DNA of 64,000 nt from Oreohelix idahoensis (lineage: Eukaryota; Mollusca; Gastropoda; Stylommatophora; Oreohelicidae). Under the pieces are notes generated by a model that worked only from the letters and a program-made list of their open reading frames with translations, did no database searches and was not told where the DNA came from. The translations under genes were made by a program, and so were the position numbers. Positions 12,421 to 24,336 of this stretch are shown here, in pieces (the stretch's first letter is position 1; each line of letters opens with the position of its first letter). The stretch is taken from positions 55,110 through 119,109 of the forward strand of contig JAMPIV010000279.1 of NCBI GenBank assembly GCA_024509875.1. The letters are read 5' to 3'.

Positions 12421-14705
12421 TGTCGCGAGAGACGAATGAGTTTGTATTTCGTTTCTATACCCATTGTGTGCATACCAGACAGTCGTGGGAAACCCACTAA
12501 TTTTACAAGAAATGTTTACAGAACACTGAGACAGCACGCAACAACATTCACCTGAAATGTTTTCACAACACGCGGACATTGCACCAACAGACTATCGGAA
12601 TAATTGATACTAAGTTGCGGATATGTTTACACAGGGCCAGTGTTAACCAAGTATTGTTGTGACTAAGGGAGACTTAAAGTCTGCACAAGGACAACATGAA
12701 AGCAGTATGAATACGAAATTATAACGAGAAGAACAACACTGTACGTGCCCCAAAGGACGCACACAGACAGTTGTCTGGGAGAGGAACAACAAGGAAACGA
12801 TAATAGAAAAATATTACAGGAAATGTACCTAGGAATGAGGACTGAATTCTGACGAAAGGAAAACAAACGAATTTTCACATGACCCAAGAAGCGACCGGAA
12901 AAATAGCCCTAGGCGATTCAGACAGTATATACTGAACGAAATCTATCGTTCGGGCAATGGTATGAAAAATCATTCCGCCCGCATATACTGGTTCCATATT
13001 TCACGAGGAAGATTCAGGCCAAGTGTCAGTGAAATTCATGATATGGACATCAAGGTTAGTGTAATATAGATTTGTACCTTATATCATTATATCTTAACCT
13101 CAGTCAGATTATATATACCTATTTCCCATATATGTAAATAAATATAACACTGTAATTACCAGTCACGTTTATTATAATATTATATCGCATACTCATAAGT
13201 ACAGATTGCAATAAACACCATGCAAAGAATTATTATACTTATAAGATCGCACAGTTTCATTAATTATAATGAAGTAAATACAAGACACGTTTATTTTGTC
13301 TCTTACATTACCTGTTAACCGTACAGTAAACACCGCACAGTCATTCATTATAAGGATAAGATTTCACAGACACAAACACACCGCATGCGGAGCATAGGTT
13401 ACGGGGTATTTATACGGGATTATCCTTTTATCCATCGCAGTGGTAGAGACCGGGGACCTTTGAGATACCTCAGCCTTTGTCTACTACGTTGCGGGCGTTA
13501 ATTACGGGACAAGCTAAAAAGTAGGGCCGACCAGAGATACTGCGACGACACGCATCTCACATGTAATTAACGGCACCCACTTTACCCATTCTCCACGGGG
13601 GTTTTTGAGAAAGGAATTCGCCAGACGGTGAAGGGTCTTTCCATCATCCGCAGCCACCCACGCAGAACAGGGTGCAGACAATACCAAGGCAGGATTGTTG
13701 CATTACTAAAGAGCTGTCCACGTTACTTTAATTATCGGAAGGGGCAAGAGCCGACGGACGAATTTGTAAACCAGCGCCTACGCAAATTATTGAGATACAA
13801 AATTACTTGTAGTAATGGACAGATTCTCCCAGTGAATATATGCGCCAACAAATACCAAGATATAACCTGCTTCCACCATCATCACCACCCGAGACCAATA
13901 TCTTCACCACACAGGGACATCTGCATATCAGCGGAAGTCTCCACCGCATAACATTGTTTAAACAACAACATAGGAACACGCCAGCTCAGACACGCGGCGC
14001 AATGTCAACACTCGCTTTGTGAGCGACAAAAGGAACAGGCCATCGACACCTGACGAAATCCAGTGGACCGTCCAGTGTTATTGAATGCAGACTAAGACTT
14101 GCCCGTGTATACAAATTCCCAGAGTTTTATTGACAGTCATTCCGAGCCCCGAATCAAGATATCCTTTTTTGTTGGGGTTAAGATTAGGTTAATTCATCAT
14201 CATCATCACATCGTGTAGACTTAAGTTTAGTGAGTGTATTTTTTGCCTAACTATTATCTTCTTTTCCAGGCATAGTTAGGTTAGTTCTTATTACATTTGT
14301 ATTGTTGTAACTGAATGTTGTTATATTTCAGTATTTTAATAAACGTTGTAGTTGTGGTTACATTACCCACACACGTTATTACATATATAGAGAAGGAACG
14401 AAAGTGTGCGAAAGAGACATACTGTTCTTCTTCTCTTTCTCTTCTGTTCACTCAGTGTAATAGGGGAGTGGGGGCTCGTTAGTATTATAATATAGAGAGG
14501 GAGATAGAGTGGTAGGAGGTATATGTCACGAGATCCAGAATCACTGGGGCTATATGCTGGGAACTCATCCCAAAGTCTTATATTCACCTTCTCCACTCCT
14601 GCTGCTCATCTTCAACCGGGTGCCAGGCGAATCTGAGCCATTGACAAAGCCGGCACCTCACAGATAACTCTCTTTGGTTACCCTCACAGGGGTAACGTTG
14701 TGACA
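12421..14705 (+). repeat. 5' LTR (about 2.29 kb)
   Basis: The LTR opens TGTCGCGAGAG and closes GTTGTGACA (TG...CA). An AATAAA at about 14337 is a candidate polyadenylation signal. A hairpin near the right end (14677-14696, GTTACCC/GGGTAAC with a 6-base loop) recurs in the 3' LTR. A one-base difference from the 3' LTR near 13837 breaks a 131-codon ORF that is open in the 3' copy. Confidence 0.92.
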
Positions 14706-14730
14706 TAATTGTGGGCTGCAGTCCGGGATA
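14706..14730 (+). other. Possible primer-binding site region
   Basis: Directly after the 5' LTR the sequence is TAATTGTGGGCTGCAGTCCG. The element at 27279 has the similar TATATTGGGTAGCTCGCTCC followed by GGGAT at the same place, so the position is conserved. I cannot match it to a named tRNA by eye. Confidence 0.45.
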
Positions 14731-15577
14731 TACCTTGGGACTTGCCCTAGACTAAAACATTAAATAATTCTTTTTTGCAAATTTTGTATAAACCTATTCA
14801 CTGTCTTCTATACTGTTCCTTATTCTACTTAGGTAGAGGGAAAGAACACAGAATAGAGTATTAGATAACTAGATATTCATATTAGATATTAAGATTAGAT
14901 TAGATTAGATATTCATAGTATATTAAGTAAGACATTGACATATGTTAGAAGATTACACCGTATTAATTTATATGCACTTTATTACTGCATCTAGTTACCT
15001 CTATTGATTTGTTGTCATCATTATAAATTTACCTGGATTTTTGGTACATGTATAGTACCACGTGGGTCTTTTAACAAAAGGCATTGGTGAAGTCGAACGC
15101 ATCGAAACGAGCGAACCGACGTTGTATAGTTCTTTTGTTCACAAGTGAACAATAGCGCTAAGCCACCGAGACGATACATTTTGGCAGTGTTTTCTTGGTA
15201 GGCAGACTGTTTAGGGTCAGACTTTTTATGGTCAGGGCTTTTTAAATATTGTCATTTATCTGCACGGGTGTAAAGGTTATAGGGAAGTATACGGGAAAAT
15301 TTGTTGTGGTTTCCCCCAGTGGTCAAGGGCACGATTGTTATTGTCGCTCTAAATTTTTTTGTTTCTCTCACATACTTTTGAGTAGCAATAGGCAGATTGA
15401 AATCTAGCTGGGTAACTTATAATTTTTTTCAGGTAGCAGTTAGAATTCAGACTTGGTGCTAGTCTGAGTTCGGGGTTTTGCGACAGCATATTTCCTAGTA
15501 GGTAACAGGTAGTTCCTTCCTTTTGCTTCTTTCTGTCATTTTCGGTAATTTGTGAGTTACAGCAGTTCACAAGTAAG
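14731..15577 (+). other. Leader between 5' LTR and ORF
   Basis: About 0.85 kb of untranslated leader. It contains imperfect repeats of TTAGATAT/AGATTAGATTAG around 14870-14925 and no long ORF. Confidence 0.6.
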
Positions 15578-18500
15578 ATGGCGGAATTGGTCCAGTTACG
15601 AGCTGCTTGGCGTGAGGCAGTCGAAAAGATGGGAATAGATAAGGCCGAGACCAAGGCATACTTGGAGGCAGAGGAACAGGAGCAGGCAGCAGAGAGACAA
15701 CATGAACTTGCCATGCGTTCTCTGGAACTGAAAACTGGAGCCTCGGAGGACATTTTAAAGAAATGGGAGATAGAGCGACAAGAAAGCGCCAAGAAACGGG
15801 AGATGCGTCGACTATCAGACGCGGTGGAGCAACTAGCCAGGGTAAAAGAGCGACAAGAAGAAGACGATGAATCTAACCACTCTATTTCTCAAGTTATGCT
15901 GCCCATATTGGACCACCCCTCTGAAAATCTGGCGCCCGTAGAAAACTTGTCGGCTCCAACTGCGCCCCAGCTTCATGAAATGGACTTCCCGTTGGAAATG
16001 GACCTGAAGCCCAAACAAGGGAGGGGGTTAAGTAAGGAAAGCAGCCCTTACAACGCTGGGAAGAGTACGAAGCGATCCCAAGCGTGGAAACTAGCAATAG
16101 AAGTAGAGCAAACAAGATTGAAATTAGCAGCGGAGAAAGAGGAGAGAAAGACAGAGAGGGAGGCTAAATATAGGAGAATCAAGGCAAAATCCTTCATTCA
16201 TCCGCACACGTTTGCGGATGAACAGGCCCCTAGGGGCGCCTTTGAACCACAACTGCAGGGTTCACCCGGCCCGCTTTCCTTGGGCGTGATGGATTCAGTG
16301 GATTCCAGACACCTCTGCAGAGATAATGGAAAGTTATTAGAAGGCACAGAAGAACCTATTCTAATTGCAAGCGGTACCTTCGATGGATCTTGCAAGGGGA
16401 CTTCGAATAAAACAATTTCACCTGGCATCACAGGGAAGAAGAAAACAGGCACTTGTCTCCTGACATCAGGAGAACAATTATTACCTTACTCCACCGGCCC
16501 TTCTACGTGGAAAGAAGCGACCGGACAGGAACGGGCATTCGCTATTATCCACGGAAATAGACAGTTGCCCACATCGCCTAAGTCTGCCTTTACCCAGGAC
16601 GAGGAAAAGTCAGATCCTACCACTTTTAAAACTTACGGAGAGAAATGTGTGCCTTTAGAAGGTATAACAACACATACGATTATCGGGACAGGGTGGACGA
16701 CGGACACGGAGACACCCCTCGACTCTCTTCAAAAGGAGGTAGAAGAGGATCACGAGGAGAACAGTGTGGTAGAGCCGGCGGGGATACAGCAGCTTAACAC
16801 CCACGGGACTCCGATTCTATATGTAGGCGAGACAAAAACTAAGCGGATAGACAGAAGGAAAGACACCAGGCGACACAAAAGGAAACAGCTTGGTGTACGC
16901 GCTTTATGCAAGGCACAGCGCCGACGCGCGAAAGTTACAACACACTGTACCAGATATAAATGGACAGATGGGTTGCACCGTATCTTGAATTATGACCATT
17001 CCACGGGCAAGATACACAAGATACGTAATAAGGACAAACAAGGGCCAACTTTGATCCGTCGTCGGATTCAAAGATTGGTTAGCAGAAGAAAGAAGTGGGG
17101 AAACATTTTTTATTTCGACAGAGCGAAGAAAGACACACTGAGAGTTAGTGTCAGTAAGAATGGACCACTCAAAAGAAAGAAGAGGTTTAAACCTGGCAAC
17201 GAATATTACAAGGACCCTAATGCAAAGGGGCGGAAAAGGAAAAGTGATATTGTAGGGACGGCGACTAGCGCCCGGATTCCCTCGGAACGCAACGTTGTCA
17301 ATAGAGAAAGAGCGGAAGAGGTATTCGATTCCAGGCTGGAATTCGATTCGAAAATCAGTTCAAGACTGGTTAGACCAGAACAATTGACTGATGGAACTGT
17401 GGAAATTCAGGTCACAGGTAACGGCGATCCTCCAATGATGGCGGCTATCGCCCGGACTCCCATTGAAGGCAGATATGTCAAGGGAGAACTACGAACGGCA
17501 GTTTTAAATGATCATACATATGAAGTCATTTTAGGCTACAAATATGTGAGTTTAGGAGACACTCGTCAATCAAGAGTCACAGCTGCAGTGCAGACAAGTG
17601 ACCAAGCGAAGGAGAAGAGACAAGGAGACGAGGTTGACTTCCATCCGCAAGAGCTGAGACAAGCTCAAAACAATGACAAAGCGGTAGAACCTTGTTTTAA
17701 GAAGAGACTGAAGGGAGACAATCCATCGCAACCAGGAGACTGCTTTAAACAGCAAGGACAACTCCTTAGGAAAGTAGGAAAGCGCGGATATGAGTATAAG
17801 CAACTGGTAGTACCAGCACGATATAGATTTTATATCTTAGGTATGGGACATGCTAGTGAATCTAGTGGTCAGGTCAGACAATACATCACTACGCAAAGAA
17901 TCACCCACCATTATTATTGGCAGGGAATCGCAAGGGACATGGATCAATTTATCAGATCAGGTCCTGAATGCCAGAGAGGGGCATCAAATCATGGGAAAAG
18001 TGAGGAAGCCACTGTTAAGGGAAACAGACTACGTATGAAGAAGAGGAGGCGTCAACATGACGGAGAATATAATACGACTGGTCCTAAGTGTGAGCTAGAG
18101 ATAGCATATGTTTTACTGTTTATGCATAGCAAACAGAACAGGTTACAGATTGGATGGCACGGGCCATACACAGTGGTCGAGAAGGCATCTCGAACCAATT
18201 ATAAGATTCCAATGGAGAATCAGCTGGAAATATATAATATTATTCTGCTAAAGAGATACTTAGCCAGACACATAACTGAAGCGGCCAACTTCAGGACACG
18301 AGCAGCCACAAAGCATTTGAATAAAGGAAATCCGAACTCAGCACTGCAGCCCAATGCGGCTAGACAGTCATCTGCAGGTGTGCAGAAAATCACAACCCAC
18401 TCTACGAACGTAGTCGAGCAGGGGCGACAACTCTTGACTACGGTCACGATATTGAAACAGGAAAGGGAGCAGCTCTTTATAGCTGATGCAGGAGAAGCAA

Positions 18501-18637
18501 CTGAGGAAGATTGCGAGAAGAATGATTTGAACGAGGAGAACGAAGGGTTGAACCAGGAAGAGAAGGAGACCAAAGATAGTGAGAAGATACTAATAGGGGG
18601 CAATAAGGAAAGCGAAATACCCCCTAATTCGCAATAG
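15578..18637 (+). CDS. 1019-residue ORF of a non-autonomous gypsy-type element
   Basis: This intact ORF starts MAELVQLRAAW, matching the start of the Gag at 29893 (MADLAKFRSAA, then ..MG.D..E...Y..AE). A charged coiled coil follows to about residue 110. Residues ~120-570 are Lys/Glu/Arg-rich and match nothing I know; no capsid-like domain is visible. A protease-like segment at ~580-660 aligns with the 29893 protease, but its catalytic triad reads DSR rather than DTG. A degraded integrase zinc domain spans ~750-800 (HHYYW retained, one Cys of the CxxC lost: GPECQ). A GPY/F module (GPYTVVEKASRTNYKI) begins near residue 863, then a Gln/Asn/Glu-rich tail. RT, RNase H and the integrase core are absent. 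An ORF this long with no stop or frameshift in a young copy suggests a selected protein, not a random remnant. Confidence 0.85.
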   Translation: MAELVQLRAAWREAVEKMGIDKAETKAYLEAEEQEQAAERQHELAMRSLELKTGASEDILKKWEIERQESAKKREMRRLSDAVEQLARVKERQEEDDESNHSISQVMLPILDHPSENLAPVENLSAPTAPQLHEMDFPLEMDLKPKQGRGLSKESSPYNAGKSTKRSQAWKLAIEVEQTRLKLAAEKEERKTEREAKYRRIKAKSFIHPHTFADEQAPRGAFEPQLQGSPGPLSLGVMDSVDSRHLCRDNGKLLEGTEEPILIASGTFDGSCKGTSNKTISPGITGKKKTGTCLLTSGEQLLPYSTGPSTWKEATGQERAFAIIHGNRQLPTSPKSAFTQDEEKSDPTTFKTYGEKCVPLEGITTHTIIGTGWTTDTETPLDSLQKEVEEDHEENSVVEPAGIQQLNTHGTPILYVGETKTKRIDRRKDTRRHKRKQLGVRALCKAQRRRAKVTTHCTRYKWTDGLHRILNYDHSTGKIHKIRNKDKQGPTLIRRRIQRLVSRRKKWGNIFYFDRAKKDTLRVSVSKNGPLKRKKRFKPGNEYYKDPNAKGRKRKSDIVGTATSARIPSERNVVNRERAEEVFDSRLEFDSKISSRLVRPEQLTDGTVEIQVTGNGDPPMMAAIARTPIEGRYVKGELRTAVLNDHTYEVILGYKYVSLGDTRQSRVTAAVQTSDQAKEKRQGDEVDFHPQELRQAQNNDKAVEPCFKKRLKGDNPSQPGDCFKQQGQLLRKVGKRGYEYKQLVVPARYRFYILGMGHASESSGQVRQYITTQRITHHYYWQGIARDMDQFIRSGPECQRGASNHGKSEEATVKGNRLRMKKRRRQHDGEYNTTGPKCELEIAYVLLFMHSKQNRLQIGWHGPYTVVEKASRTNYKIPMENQLEIYNIILLKRYLARHITEAANFRTRAATKHLNKGNPNSALQPNAARQSSAGVQKITTHSTNVVEQGRQLLTTVTILKQEREQLFIADAGEATEEDCEKNDLNEENEGLNQEEKETKDSEKILIGGNKESEIPPNSQ

Positions 18638-18656
18638 TTCTCCCATGCTCGAACTT

Positions 18657-18671
18657 GTTGGGGGAAAGCTA
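18657..18671 (+). other. Polypurine tract before 3' LTR
   Basis: The stretch GTTGGGGGAAAGCTA directly precedes the 3' LTR TGTCGCG, about 20 bases after the ORF stop. Confidence 0.75.
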
Positions 18672-20958
18672 TGTCGCGAGAGACGAATGAGTTTGTATTT
18701 CGTTTCTATACCCATTGTGTGCATACCAGACAGTCGTGGGAAACCCACTAATTTTACAAGAAATGTTTACAGAACACTGAGACAGCACGCAACAACATTC
18801 ACCTGAAATGTTTTCACAACACGCGGACATTGCACCAACAGACTATCGGAATAATTGATACTAAGTTGCGGATATGTTTACACAGGGCCAGTGTTAACCA
18901 AGTATTGTTGTGACTAAGGGAGACTTAAAGTCTGCACAAGGACAACATGAAAGCAGTATGAATACGAAATTATAACGAGAAGAACAACACTGTACGTGCC
19001 CCAAAGGACGCACACAGACAGTTTGTCTGGGAGAGGAACAACAAGGAAACGATAATAGAAAAATATTACAGGAAATGTACCCAGGAATGAGGACTGAATG
19101 TCTGACGAAAGGAAAACAAACGAATTTTCACATGACCCAAGAAGCGACCGGAAAAATAGCCCTAGGCGATTCAGACAGTATATACTGAACGAAATCTATC
19201 GTTCGGGCAATGGTATGAAAAATCATTCCGCCCGCATATACTGGTTCCATATTTCACGAGGAAGATTCAGGCCAAGTGTCAGTGAAATTCATGATATGGA
19301 CATCAAGGTTAGTGTAATATAGATTTGTACCTTATATCATTATATCTTAACCTCAGTCAGATTATATATACATATTTCCCATATATGTAAATAAATATAA
19401 CACTGTAATTACCAGTCACGTTTATTATAATATTATATCGCATACTCATAAGTACAGATTGCAATAAACACCATGCAAAGAATTATTATACTTATAAGAT
19501 CGCACAGTTTCATTAATTATAATGAAGTAAATACAAGACACGTTTATTTTGTCTCTTACATTACCTGTTAACCGTACAGTAAACACCGCACAGTCATTCA
19601 TTATAAGGATAAGATTTCACAGACACAAACACACCGCATGCGGAGCATAGGTTACGGGGTATTTATACGGGATTATCCTTTTATCCATCGCAGTGGTAGA
19701 GACCGGGGACCTTTGAGATACCTCAGCCTTTGTCTACTACGTTGCGGGCGTTAATTACGGGACAAGCTAAAAAGTAGGGCCGACCAGAGATACTGCGACG
19801 ACACGCATCTCACATGTAATTAACGGCACCCACTTTACCCATTCTCCACGGGGGTTTTTGAGAAAGGAATTCGCCAGACGGTGAAGGGTCTTTCCATCAT
19901 CCGCAGCCACCCACGCAGAACAGGGTGCAGACAATACCAAGGCAGGATTGTTGCATTACTAAAGAGCTGTCCACGTTACTTTAATTATCGGAAGGGGCAA
20001 GAGCCGACGGACGAATTTGTAAACCAGCGCCTACGCAAATTATTGAGATACAAAATTACTTGTAGTAATGGACAGATTCTCCCAGTGAAATATATGCGCC
20101 AACAAATACCAAGATATAACCTGCTTCCACCATCATCACCACCCGAGACCAATATCTTCACCACACAGGGACATCTGCATATCAGCGGAAGTCTCCACCG
20201 CATAACATTGTTTAAACAACAACATAGGAACACGCCAGCTCAGACACGCGGCGCAATGTCAACACTCGCTTTGTGAGCGACAAAAGGAACAGGCCATCGA
20301 CACCTGACGAAATCCAGTGGACCGTCCAGTGTTATTGAATGCAGACTAAGACTTGCCCGTGTATACAAATTCCCAGAGTTTTATTGACAGTCATTCCGAG
20401 CCCCGAATCAAGATATCCTTTTTGTTGGGGTTAAGATTAGGTTAATTCATCATCATCATCACATCGTGTAGACTTAAGTTTAGTGAGTGTATTTTTTGCC
20501 TAACTATTATCTTCTTTTCCAGGCATAGTTAGGTTAGTTCTTATTACATTTGTATTGTTGTAACTGAATGTTGTTATATTTCAGTATTTTAATAAACGTT
20601 GTAGTTGTGGTTACATTACCCACACACGTTATTACATATATAGAGAAGGAACGAAAGTGTGCGAAAGAGACATACTGTTCTTCTTCTCTTTCTCTTCTGT
20701 TCACTCAGTGTAATAGGGGAGTGGGGGCTCGTTAGTATTATAATATAGAGAGGGAGATAGAGTGGTAGGAGGTATATGTCACGAGATCCAGAATCACTGG
20801 GGCTATATGCTGGGAACTCATCCCAAAGTCTTATATTCACCTTCTCCACTCCTGCTGCTCATCTTCAACCGGGTGCCAGGCGAATCTGAGCCATTGACAA
20901 AGCCGGCACCACACAGATAACTCTCTTTGGTTACCCTCACAGGGGTAACGTTGTGACA
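18672..20958 (+). repeat. 3' LTR (about 2.29 kb)
   Basis: Near-identical to 12421-14705, from TGTCGCGAGAG to GTTGTGACA. Differences I can see include one-base indels in runs (near 19022, 19100, 20089 and 20419) and a few substitutions. It is followed by GCCGC (20959-20963), matching the left target site. Confidence 0.92.
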
Positions 20959-20963
20959 GCCGC
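20959..20963. other. Target-site duplication GCCGC, right copy
   Basis: Exact match to 12416-12420 on the other side of the element. Confidence 0.9.
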
Positions 20964-23400
20964 TCAGGTGAGCAATATTCATTGCAGTGGTTTTCAGTGT
21001 AATTCGTACTGTAGTGTATGATGTTGATAGATTAAGCTGCTAAGGCAAGTTTTACAGTGGCATTTCAGTATTGTATTTGATGCGTTTATTGGCCGTGTGA
21101 GGCCTTATTGTATTATGCATAGTATTAAAGGGAAGTTCCTGTTAAAGGTGTTCATTTCTTATTGTCAGCCATTGTGGTGTGGTTGTAGCCTGGGAAGAAC
21201 GAGCCTTTATTTATTATTATAAATCCACACTGCAGCGGTGGAACCACAGTTTAATGGTTCATGACAGCTGGGTGGCTGAATCCGGTTCTTTTGTGAACCT
21301 AGAGGCCGTGCGGCCAATTTTCTATAGTATACAAAGCCAGTAGTTTCTATGCACACAAATATATAGAGGGTGTAGCAGAGCATTGTGTACACTTCATCGT
21401 GTTTTCCAGTGTTCACGGCAGTGTGTTTTGTTAGACAGTTTCAGTGAGTTGTTTACATTCAGGGGTGTGACCCGTCGCCGTATGTGACTTAGTTCGTAAG
21501 AGTGCACAGTGGAAGGTTAGCGCTGTCAGTACGGATTATATTGGACAGTTTTTGTGTTTGTTGTGGTTTTGGAAAGGTAATTTTGTGCCAGGTTGTTCAA
21601 TTATTGATAGAAAGAGTGTTACAAGTTGTACAGTAGAGTTGCAGCTGGCGGCTAGCATCACATTTGGATATATTACAAGGCGTACTTCGTAGCTTAGTGC
21701 TAGAAAGGTGGTGATCCAGGCGGAGGTTAGGTGGGACAGGTGTCTACAGTTGTTCCATGAGGGTTGCAAAGGAGATTAAAATTTCTTGTGAGGTTGGTAG
21801 TATTTGGGCACTAGTGCCTGACTGTGTTGTGTCGGCAGAAGAGATTAGATCTTCAAGATTTGTTGATATTAGGAGTGTCACTAGTGTTTTGGTAGTATTT
21901 GGGCTCTGGTGCCTGACTGTGTTATGTCGGTAGAGGAGATTAGATCATCAATATTTGTTGGTAATGTTAGTGTCAATAGTGGTGGTGGCATCTCAGGGTG
22001 TGTGCAACTCCTATGATCTGGATCATGGTTGAGATCAACGCAACCATTGTTGTGCATGTAGCCAACCTGCAGTAGTGTCATCGCTCGTACTGCTCTACAT
22101 ACCTGGTGGACATTCCACTCCTGCGTTCCTGCCAAGTTCTGTCGTCATCATGCCGTACCGATGTGCCGTTCCAGTGGGAGCCTACCCATGCTTCTTTCGT
22201 GGCCCTAGTACCGCTTGAAGGGATGCCGGTTACCGAAGCCTGCTGATCTGTGTGGTCCTGGAATATACTTTGCTGAAGAGTGAAGACTGCTGGGTCCTCC
22301 TACGAAGTGACGTAGTGAATTGAACTGTGATAATATATTTTACGAATCACCGTGCCAAGGACATAATTGTTATTATCTGGCACATAGACTTGTGAAGAAG
22401 ACATTATGGTGGATACGGTCGTTATTCTTGCTGTGGACTGTGCCGAGATAACACCGTGAAGAACATTGTGTACGGTTGGATTTTTTCAAGTTTGTGGAGA
22501 CCTGTGTGTGCTATTTTCATCTACCATCATCTGTGTCTGAGGAGCTACGTGGAGGTGCATCGCTGGATCGTCAGTTAAGTTATTGTTTGAATATCTGTGT
22601 ATGATTTGTTGTATTTTTTTTCCTTCCTTTAAATTTTCCTTTTCTGTCTATCCATCTGGTACGATTTATCTTACAGTCTGGTCTTTTAGGTTAGTGGGAT
22701 CTTTCTGTTGGGGTCGTGTTGAATAATCTTTTTCGACGTCAACGTCTGTTTCTTGAGGTATTCTTATTTGATTTCGTGGTTTTTCCTTCCTTTTGTTTTG
22801 TTCTTTTTCCTCGCTTTCTTTGTAGAAATTTAGGCTGTGATTTATAGGGTGTTAGTTAGTTACGTGGAATCTGTCATTCTGATTTTCTGTCACTTGGGGT
22901 CATTATTATTATATGTTATGGATATAATATAGTGTTATTATTGCTTAAATGTTATTTAGTTTATTTTGATTTGTATGATTTAGTTAGTGGCTGGTTAAGG
23001 GGATAGCTCTCAGCACTTCATTGTTAAGTGTAATTGTTGTTTTAGTCTGCTGTGTTTAATATTACATTTGTGAGTTCAAGAGTGGACGGGCGGCGAGTTT
23101 AATTCTTTCTGTTCTTACTTGTGGGCAAAGATTGGATTAGACTGATCCTTTCTAGGGTGTGGCTGCGTATGTTTAGTGGTGAAGTCAGGCAGAAGGGTTT
23201 CCTGCGACTGCCATACTTAACATTCCAAGCTCAGTATTTGTTAGGTGTGCTGGTGGGATTTGTATTTACGTTGCCTTGTACATTCAGTAATTCTATTATT
23301 GTGTTTAAATGGTGTGATCTCTGGTTCCTTCTTGCTATCTTGTAAATACGTTAACGGGTATCCCTTGTTTTCGTTTGTTGTCAGTCACGTATTGTATATA
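20964..23400. other. 2.4 kb GT-rich stretch with no recognised gene
   Basis: T- and G-rich sequence continuing the target DNA of the 12421 element. Two ~75-bp stretches near 21800-21890 and 21890-21975 repeat the pattern TTTGGGC.CT.GTGCCTGACTGTGTT.TGTCGG...GAGATTAGAT, a local duplication. It could be leader or LTR of the Gag-protease-RRM gene that starts at 24286, but I found no matching repeat on the right side. Confidence 0.45.
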
Positions 23401-23692
23401 TCAGTCTATCCCGTCGACTACGCACTGGACACAACAGATTGAGATACCATCTGTACCACAAATACAAAATTGGTGCAACAGATCTCTGCACCTGCGGTAC
23501 CAGCCCGATGACAGTCGAACACCTGCTGCAGTACTGCCCAACCTACAGTAATGAACGGGGTAGCATATGGCAACAACCCACTTCTGTCAACGAAAAACTG
23601 TTTGGAGATGTCGGGAACCTTGAGTTGACTGCTGCCTTTATTAGAGTCATAAATGTGGAGGTCTGAGGGCGAACGAGGAAGAAGAAGAAGAA
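23401..23692 (+). pseudogene. 5'-truncated LINE: 3' end of pol with (GAA)n tail
   Basis: The frame beginning RLRTGHNRLRYHL, then CTCGTSPMTVEHLLQYCPTY, is the Cys/His motif that closes the ORF2 of many Jockey/I-type LINEs (R.GH..L...L.....C..C....T..H.L..C). A stop at 23664-23666 is followed by a short AGGGCGAACGAGG and (GAA)n. Only this 3' end is present, the usual product of truncated LINE insertion. I could not define the target-site duplication. Confidence 0.75.
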
Positions 23693-24069
23693 GATATTAT
23701 CCCTCGTGACTGGTAGTTATCGTAGTGTTTGGTGTGTGTCTTATCATCTATGAAATATTCATTTTTTGCCATTTGTAAACATACTGAGTAGAAATACTGT
23801 CAGAGTACAGCACCAGGGTGGGTGCTAGTAAGATACTGTGGTGTAAAAGCTAACTTATTGTTCAATTTTTGTGGCGGTGCCCCTTACAGTTGTGAGTTGG
23901 TATAGCACCAAGAGGTATTATCAGCTAGTGAGATACAGCTACCGACTATAGTAAGGATCTTTTCAGTTGTATCTCAGAGACTAAGTGGTCGGAAGGACCA
24001 AACCTAGAGAGTAAGGAGACATTAGCCAAGTGGAAGAGAACGTTTATACCGAATTGAGGGTTGAAGTGC

Positions 24070-24111
<42 letters not shown>

Positions 24112-24285
24112 TGTAATTGCACTGTGAGTAGTGATATTGTTATTCATATACCATTACTGCATACTTTGTAAGCAGAGAGTTATCTGTTGATATAAGTGAG
24201 GTGTTTATAGTACATGTGATTGAGTAGTTGCATAGTAAGAATCTATAGCAAAAGAAGCAGAATTATAGATAATATTGTGTACAGC
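23693..24285. other. Region before the Gag-like start; (TA)n at 24071-24109
   Basis: No coding motif. A (TA)n run lies at 24071-24109. The ATG at 24286 opens the Gag-like frame, so this may be its leader. Confidence 0.5.
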
Positions 24286-24336
24286 ATGGACTTAGAGGGT
24301 TTCATTCGGATAGGCAAAGATTGTGGGTACACGGGG
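24286..24336 (+). pseudogene. Gag-protease-RRM gene, first segment (17 codons)
   Basis: The first 17 codons (MDLEGFIRIGKD...) resemble the N-terminus of the Gag at 59239 (MSTFEYFIEQGKALGKTG). The frame is cut after codon 17 by a solo LTR and resumes in the same frame at 25115, right of the LTR, with a motif matching the next residues of the 59239 Gag (TGKELMDFAK against TGDKLEEFAT). The segment is too short to stand alone; the support is frame continuity plus this homology. Confidence 0.8.

Larger units (their letters stand above)
12421..20958 (+). mobile_element. Complete non-autonomous gypsy-type LTR element
   Basis: Two near-identical LTRs (12421-14705 and 18672-20958) flank a 3.97 kb interior, and a perfect 5-bp duplication GCCGC flanks the whole. 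The interior encodes one long ORF (15578-18637) with remnants of group 1 gypsy proteins but no reverse transcriptase, RNase H or integrase core. By eye the LTRs differ at about eight places in 2.29 kb, so insertion is recent. The intact LTRs, polypurine tract and TSD show it was mobilised, presumably with enzymes supplied by an autonomous relative; that dependence is inference. Confidence 0.92.

Noticed and set aside
15080..15125. Second hammerhead-like motif (TTGGTGAAGTCGAACGC then ATCGAAACG)
   Set aside because: Only five of seven bases match CUGANGA and no convincing stem II forms; it is in the leader of the 12421 element without other support.
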